A stretch of DNA of 8,417 nucleotides, from contig SKXI01000301.1 in NCBI GenBank assembly GCA_007128515.1, positions 1-8,417 of the forward strand. Reading direction: 5' to 3'. The stretch comes from Halococcaceae archaeon. Its GTDB lineage: Archaea; Halobacteriota; Halobacteria; Halobacteriales; Halalkalicoccaceae. Under the pieces are notes generated by a model that was not told the origin of the DNA, searched no databases, and saw only the letters and a list, made by a program, of their open reading frames with translations. The translations under genes and the position numbers were made by a program. The stretch's first letter is position 1. Every line of letters begins with the position of its first letter. Below are positions 6,054-8,417 of the stretch, in pieces.

Positions 6054-6119
6054 ATGAGTCGTCCTATCGCGCCGTTTCGGTCGTCATTCGTCGAATCCAG
6101 TGGGGAGTGTGATCGCTGA
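6054..6119 (+). CDS. Possible 21-aa leader ORF overlapping the nirA start
   Basis: An ATG at 6054 opens 21 codons beginning MSRPIAPF and ending SGECDR. Its TGA (6117-6119) shares one base with the nirA ATG (6119-6121) in the arrangement TGATG. The likely nirA ribosome-binding site (GGAGTGTGATC, 6104-6114) lies inside it. This arrangement would let ribosomes pass directly from the leader to nirA. It has no strong ribosome-binding site of its own but could be read from a short leader. No family is recognised, and it may be a chance ORF; the fused stop/start is the main evidence. Confidence 0.3.
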   Translation: MSRPIAPFRSSFVESSGECDR

Positions 6120-7870
6120 TGGCACCGAAGATCGAGGAGTGGAAGGCCGACTGCTACGGCCAGGAGCTTCGCGAGCGGATCCTCGAGTTCGCCGAGGCGG
6201 GCTACGAGTCGATCCCCGAGGACGAGCGAAAGAAGTGGTTCTCGCTGTTCAAACACTGGGGGGTGTTCCACCAGCGCGACGGCCAGGAGGGCTACTTCAT
6301 GATGCGGCTGTCGAACGCGGGGGGCGTGCTCTCGCCCGGACAGCTCCGTGCCATCGGCGAGGTCGCCCGGGAGTACGCGAGCGGGCCCGTCGAGAACCCC
6401 GTCTTCGGCGACGCCTGGATCGACCTCACGACCCGGCAGTCGGTCCAGCTACACTGGATCGACCTGGAGGACGTCCCCGCTGTCTGGGAGAAACTGGAGG
6501 GGGTCGGCGTTCACAGTCACTCCTCCGGTGGGGACTCGATGCGCAACATCAGCGCGTGTCCGGTCGCCGGGAAGGACGCCGACGAGTTCATCGACTCGCG
6601 AGCGCTCGTCGAGCGCTTCGACACCGAACTCAGGCGCGAGGACGTGATGGCGAACCTCCCCCGGAAGTTCAACATCAGCGTCACCGGCTGCTGTGAGGGC
6701 TGTGCCCAGGACTCGATCAACGACATCGGGCTCGAACCCGCCGAGACGGAGATCGATGGCGAGGAAGTGAGAGGGTACAACGTCCGCGTCGGCGGCGGCC
6801 TCGGCGGACGACAGCCCCGGAAGGCGCGTCCGCTCGACGTCTTCGTCACGCCGGAGGAAGCGTACGACGTCGTCAGCGGGTTCGTCGAACTGTATCGGGA
6901 GGAAGGGAGCCGGGAGGCGCGCGGCCGCTCGCGCAGCCGCTTCTTCGTCGACGAGTGGGGGACGGAGGAGATCAGGGAGGCCGTCGAGGCCGAGCACGTC
7001 GAGTTCGACCTCCGAAGCGCGGGCACCGACCTTCGAGCGGAGTACACGTACAACGCGGGGACGGTCCGTGGCGGCGACCACGTCGGCGTCCACGAACAGC
7101 ACGACGGGGACTACTACGTCGGTCTCGGCGTCGCTGTCGGCCGGATCGGGGCCGAGGACGTCGTGGGGTTCGCGGACCTCGCCGACGAGTACGGCTCGGG
7201 GGAGGTGCGGCTCACCCGCAGACAGAACCTGCTGCTGATGGACGTCCCCGAGGACCGGGTGGAGGCGCTCCTCTCGGAACCACTCTTAAAGACCTACAGC
7301 CCGGAGCCACACCCGTTCACGCGTGGATCGATCGCCTGTACGGGGACGGAGTTCTGCCCGCTCGCGCTGACCGAGACGAAGGCGCGTCACGCCCGGATCA
7401 TCCGCTGGCTGCGCGACAACTGCGAGGTCCCCGCCGACGTCGAGGACGTCCACGTCCACTACTCGGGCTGTACGGCCGACTGCGGGCAGGCGTACACCGC
7501 CGACATCGGCCTGCAGGGGATGCGCGCGCGCAAGGACGGCGAGATGGTCGAGGCGTTCGACATCGGCGTCGGCGGCGGGATCGGCGAGGAGCCGACGTTC
7601 GTCGAGTGGATCCACCAGCGGGTGCCCGTCGACGAGGGGCCGGCGGTGATCAAGAAGCTCGTCGAGGCGTACGCCGCCCAGCGATCCGAGGGCCAGTCGT
7701 TCCGGGCGTGGGTCGACGAGACGGGGATCGAGGCGGTCACCGAGATCGCGGAACCCGAGGAGACCGACTACGAGGACCCGTACATGTACGACGCGAAGCA
7801 GTCGTGGTACCCGTTCGGCGAGGACGCGCCGCCGGGTGAGGGGGAGATCCCGGTGACCTCCGATGACTGA
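6119..7870 (+). CDS. nirA: Ferredoxin-dependent nitrite reductase (siroheme, [4Fe-4S]), 583 aa
   Basis: This cytoplasmic enzyme reduces nitrite to ammonium with six electrons. It has the two-fold NiR/SiR architecture. The first ferredoxin-like half contains KHWGVFHQRDGQEGYFMMRL (46-63 region) and DLTTRQSVQLHW (R106 in TTRQ, siroheme side). A central half-domain has PRKFNISVTGCCEGCAQDSINDIG (181-204). The second half contains RLTRRQNLLLMD (364-375). The four cluster ligands are C407-x5-C413 (CTGTEFC) and C451-x3-C455 (SGCTADCGQ); the last also bridges to siroheme. There is no flavin or NAD(P)H domain, which fits ferredoxin as donor. A sulfite reductase is the main alternative, but placement beside narK and near nasA favours nitrite. 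The N-terminal half has extra cysteines (C147, C191, C192, C195). The start is supported by GGAGTGTGATC at 6104-6114, and the family begins close by. It overlaps small ORFs at both ends. Confidence 0.93.
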   Translation: MAPKIEEWKADCYGQELRERILEFAEAGYESIPEDERKKWFSLFKHWGVFHQRDGQEGYFMMRLSNAGGVLSPGQLRAIGEVAREYASGPVENPVFGDAWIDLTTRQSVQLHWIDLEDVPAVWEKLEGVGVHSHSSGGDSMRNISACPVAGKDADEFIDSRALVERFDTELRREDVMANLPRKFNISVTGCCEGCAQDSINDIGLEPAETEIDGEEVRGYNVRVGGGLGGRQPRKARPLDVFVTPEEAYDVVSGFVELYREEGSREARGRSRSRFFVDEWGTEEIREAVEAEHVEFDLRSAGTDLRAEYTYNAGTVRGGDHVGVHEQHDGDYYVGLGVAVGRIGAEDVVGFADLADEYGSGEVRLTRRQNLLLMDVPEDRVEALLSEPLLKTYSPEPHPFTRGSIACTGTEFCPLALTETKARHARIIRWLRDNCEVPADVEDVHVHYSGCTADCGQAYTADIGLQGMRARKDGEMVEAFDIGVGGGIGEEPTFVEWIHQRVPVDEGPAVIKKLVEAYAAQRSEGQSFRAWVDETGIEAVTEIAEPEETDYEDPYMYDAKQSWYPFGEDAPPGEGEIPVTSDD

Positions 7871-7964
7871 CCCTGTACGGGAGGCCCGTCCGGAGGGACG
7901 CCGCGAACGACCGATCAACGCCTCCGCCGACGTCGCCCCGGAGCTGTTCGAAGCGGGGGAATAG
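7863..7964 (+). CDS. Possible 33-aa protein coupled to nirA
   Basis: An ATG at 7863-7865 overlaps the last codons of nirA (ATGACTGA, 8-nt overlap) and runs 33 codons to TAG at 7962-7964. GGTGA (7851-7855) lies a few bases upstream as a ribosome-binding site inside nirA. The first half is Arg-rich (REARPEGRRERP). The second half reads INASADVAPELFEAGE, with nearly all codons ending in G or C and an acidic character like neighbouring real genes. I recognise no family, and there are no Cys residues or membrane segments. Overlap with nirA suggests translational coupling, so if real it would be made with nitrite reductase. It could also be a chance ORF. Confidence 0.4.
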   Translation: MTDPVREARPEGRRERPINASADVAPELFEAGE

Positions 7965-7966
7965 CA

Positions 7967-7990
7967 CTTCTCCTTCCCGCTCGTTCTTCC
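7967..7990 (+). terminator. Pyrimidine-rich tract, possible nirA terminator
   Basis: Directly after the 33-codon ORF, 22 of 24 bases are C or T, with short T pairs but no long T-run. Archaeal terminators are usually T-rich, so this is a weak candidate. The next gene begins at 7994 without a ribosome-binding site, which is compatible with a separate leaderless transcript. Confidence 0.25.
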
Positions 7991-7993
7991 GGT

Positions 7994-8206
7994 ATGAGCC
8001 CCGAACCCTGCGAGAGCTGCGGACGGCCCGTGAAGGCCGCGGGCGGGATGGAGAACCTCTGGGTGCACGACCAGCCGACGGCGACCGGGATGACGCTCGA
8101 ACTGCCCGACGACACCGAACACTTCCTCTGTTTTCCGTGCATCGACCGCCTCCCCGACGAGTCGACGGCGGCCGACGTGGAGGCGCTCGATCCAGAGGAG
8201 ATTTAG
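7994..8206 (+). CDS. Small CxxC/CxxC zinc-ribbon protein, 70 aa
   Basis: The protein has two knuckles, C6-x2-C9 (PCESCGRPV) and C46-x2-C49 (FLCFPCIDR), separated by 36 residues, typical of a single zinc site in small haloarchaeal zinc-ribbon proteins. The middle (GMTLELPDDTEHF) looks like beta strands and the tail is very acidic (DVEALDPEEI). I do not recognise a functional family, and a DNA-, RNA- or protein-binding adaptor role would be a guess. The ATG at 7994 has no Shine-Dalgarno site, so the mRNA may be leaderless. It lies 29 nt after the small ORF behind nirA and 22 nt before the helicase-like gene; the latter spacing suggests it may share a transcript with that gene rather than with the nitrate genes. 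Confidence 0.8.
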   Translation: MSPEPCESCGRPVKAAGGMENLWVHDQPTATGMTLELPDDTEHFLCFPCIDRLPDESTAADVEALDPEEI

Positions 8207-8216
8207 CCCGTCCGAC

Positions 8217-8225
8217 GGAGGGTGA
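8217..8225 (+). promoter_or_regulatory. Strong Shine-Dalgarno site for the GTG-start helicase gene
   Basis: GGAGGGTGA precedes GTG at 8229 by a few bases and closely matches the 16S rRNA 3' end. The in-frame TGA at 8223-8225 blocks any earlier start, so GTG at 8229 is the only plausible one. Confidence 0.7.
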
Positions 8226-8228
8226 GAC

Positions 8229-8417
8229 GTGGAGCCCTCCCGAATCGAATCGGCCTTCCCCGCACCCTCCTTCAGGGGCGCCCAGCAGCGGGCGCTCTCG
8301 GACATCCGGAGCGCGTTCGAGGCCGGAAACGACGTCGTCCTCGTGCGCGCGCCGACCGGCAGCGGGAAGTCGCTGCTCGCACGCGCGATCTGCGGCGGTG
8401 CCCGGACCGTCGAGGAG
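8229..8417 (+). CDS. DEAD/DEAH-type helicase, N-terminal 63 codons (cut by window end)
   Basis: Only the start of this gene is present. The fragment has FRGAQQRALSDIRSAFEAG (residues 15-33), a Q-motif-like segment seen in superfamily 2 helicases. It is followed by VVLVRAPTGSGKSLLARAI, with a Walker A loop at 41-48 (APTGSGKS, Lys47). This is the usual start of a Rad3/XPD-like or other DEAD/DEAH ATPase acting on nucleic acid. The GTG start is chosen because of the strong GGAGGGTGA site and the in-frame stop just before it. The rest, and so the exact subfamily, lies outside the window. It follows the zinc-ribbon gene closely and may be co-transcribed with it. It has no evident link to nitrate assimilation. 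Confidence 0.85.
   Translation, partial: MEPSRIESAFPAPSFRGAQQRALSDIRSAFEAGNDVVLVRAPTGSGKSLLARAICGGARTVEE

Larger units (their letters stand above)
5661..6118. other. 458-nt divergent control region between narK and nirA
   Basis: No ordinary gene is present; this is an AT-richer region carrying the promoters for both flanking genes. Contents seen are a TATA-like TTATAA on the narK side, GTTAAAATAAC (5979-5989) and TTATA (6012-6016) on the nirA side, and several TCGAATTC-type motifs. Also present are the palindrome CGTTCGAACG (5899-5908), TACCTC/GAGGTA inverted repeats (5926-5931 and 5954-5959) and a 21-codon ORF before nirA. The middle part, about 5760-5870, shows no clear signal apart from a 16-codon open frame at 5769-5819 that I do not trust. 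Confidence 0.6.

Noticed and set aside
7286..8305. Leftward open frame across the end of nirA and the zinc-ribbon gene
   Set aside because: It overlaps three well-supported plus-strand features and its translation has no recognisable pattern.
1..8417. CRISPR arrays, insertion sequences or prophage genes
   Set aside because: No regularly spaced repeats, transposase or phage-like proteins are visible on either strand.

Overview
The window is GC-rich and its proteins are strongly acidic (many D/E, few K) with GC-ending codons. It also has leader-poor genes with TATA-type promoter candidates and rRNA-complementary GGAGG-like sites. Together these point to a haloarchaeon (class Halobacteria). I cannot name a genus. 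The core is an assimilatory nitrate-reduction locus.

Layout. Bases 1-269 hold no convincing gene but carry many inverted repeats, ending in a nested stem-loop just past the stop of the first gene. A leftward gene (270-1157) encodes a YkgJ-type cysteine-cluster protein. It diverges from nasA (1441-3567, rightward), a stand-alone Mo-bisMGD/[4Fe-4S] nitrate reductase; the 283-nt gap between them has several palindromes. After a 283-nt convergent gap come usp (3851-4288) and narK (4299-5660), both leftward and 10 nt apart, so probably one narK-usp transcript. A 458-nt divergent region with TATA-like boxes and repeated TCGAATTC-type motifs separates narK from nirA (6119-7870, rightward), a siroheme/[4Fe-4S] ferredoxin-type nitrite reductase. 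Two very small ORFs flank nirA: a 21-codon leader ORF whose stop overlaps the nirA start, and a 33-codon ORF overlapping the nirA stop. The right end has a 70-aa CxxC/CxxC zinc-ribbon protein and the first 63 codons of a P-loop helicase-like ATPase starting at GTG.

Working together: NarK would import nitrate (and perhaps handle nitrite), NasA would reduce nitrate to nitrite, and NirA would reduce nitrite to ammonium. Both enzymes probably use reduced ferredoxin, because neither carries a flavin or NAD(P)H module. No regulator, molybdenum-cofactor, siroheme or ferredoxin gene is in the window. The less expected parts are the Usp protein paired with the transporter, the YkgJ protein opposite nasA, the two tiny ORFs coupled to nirA, a hairpin that could mask the nasA ribosome-binding site, and a shared TTCGAA-N2-TCGA motif upstream of nasA and in the narK-nirA gap. 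I see no clear novel multi-gene system. These regulatory and small-protein elements are the best candidates for something undescribed.
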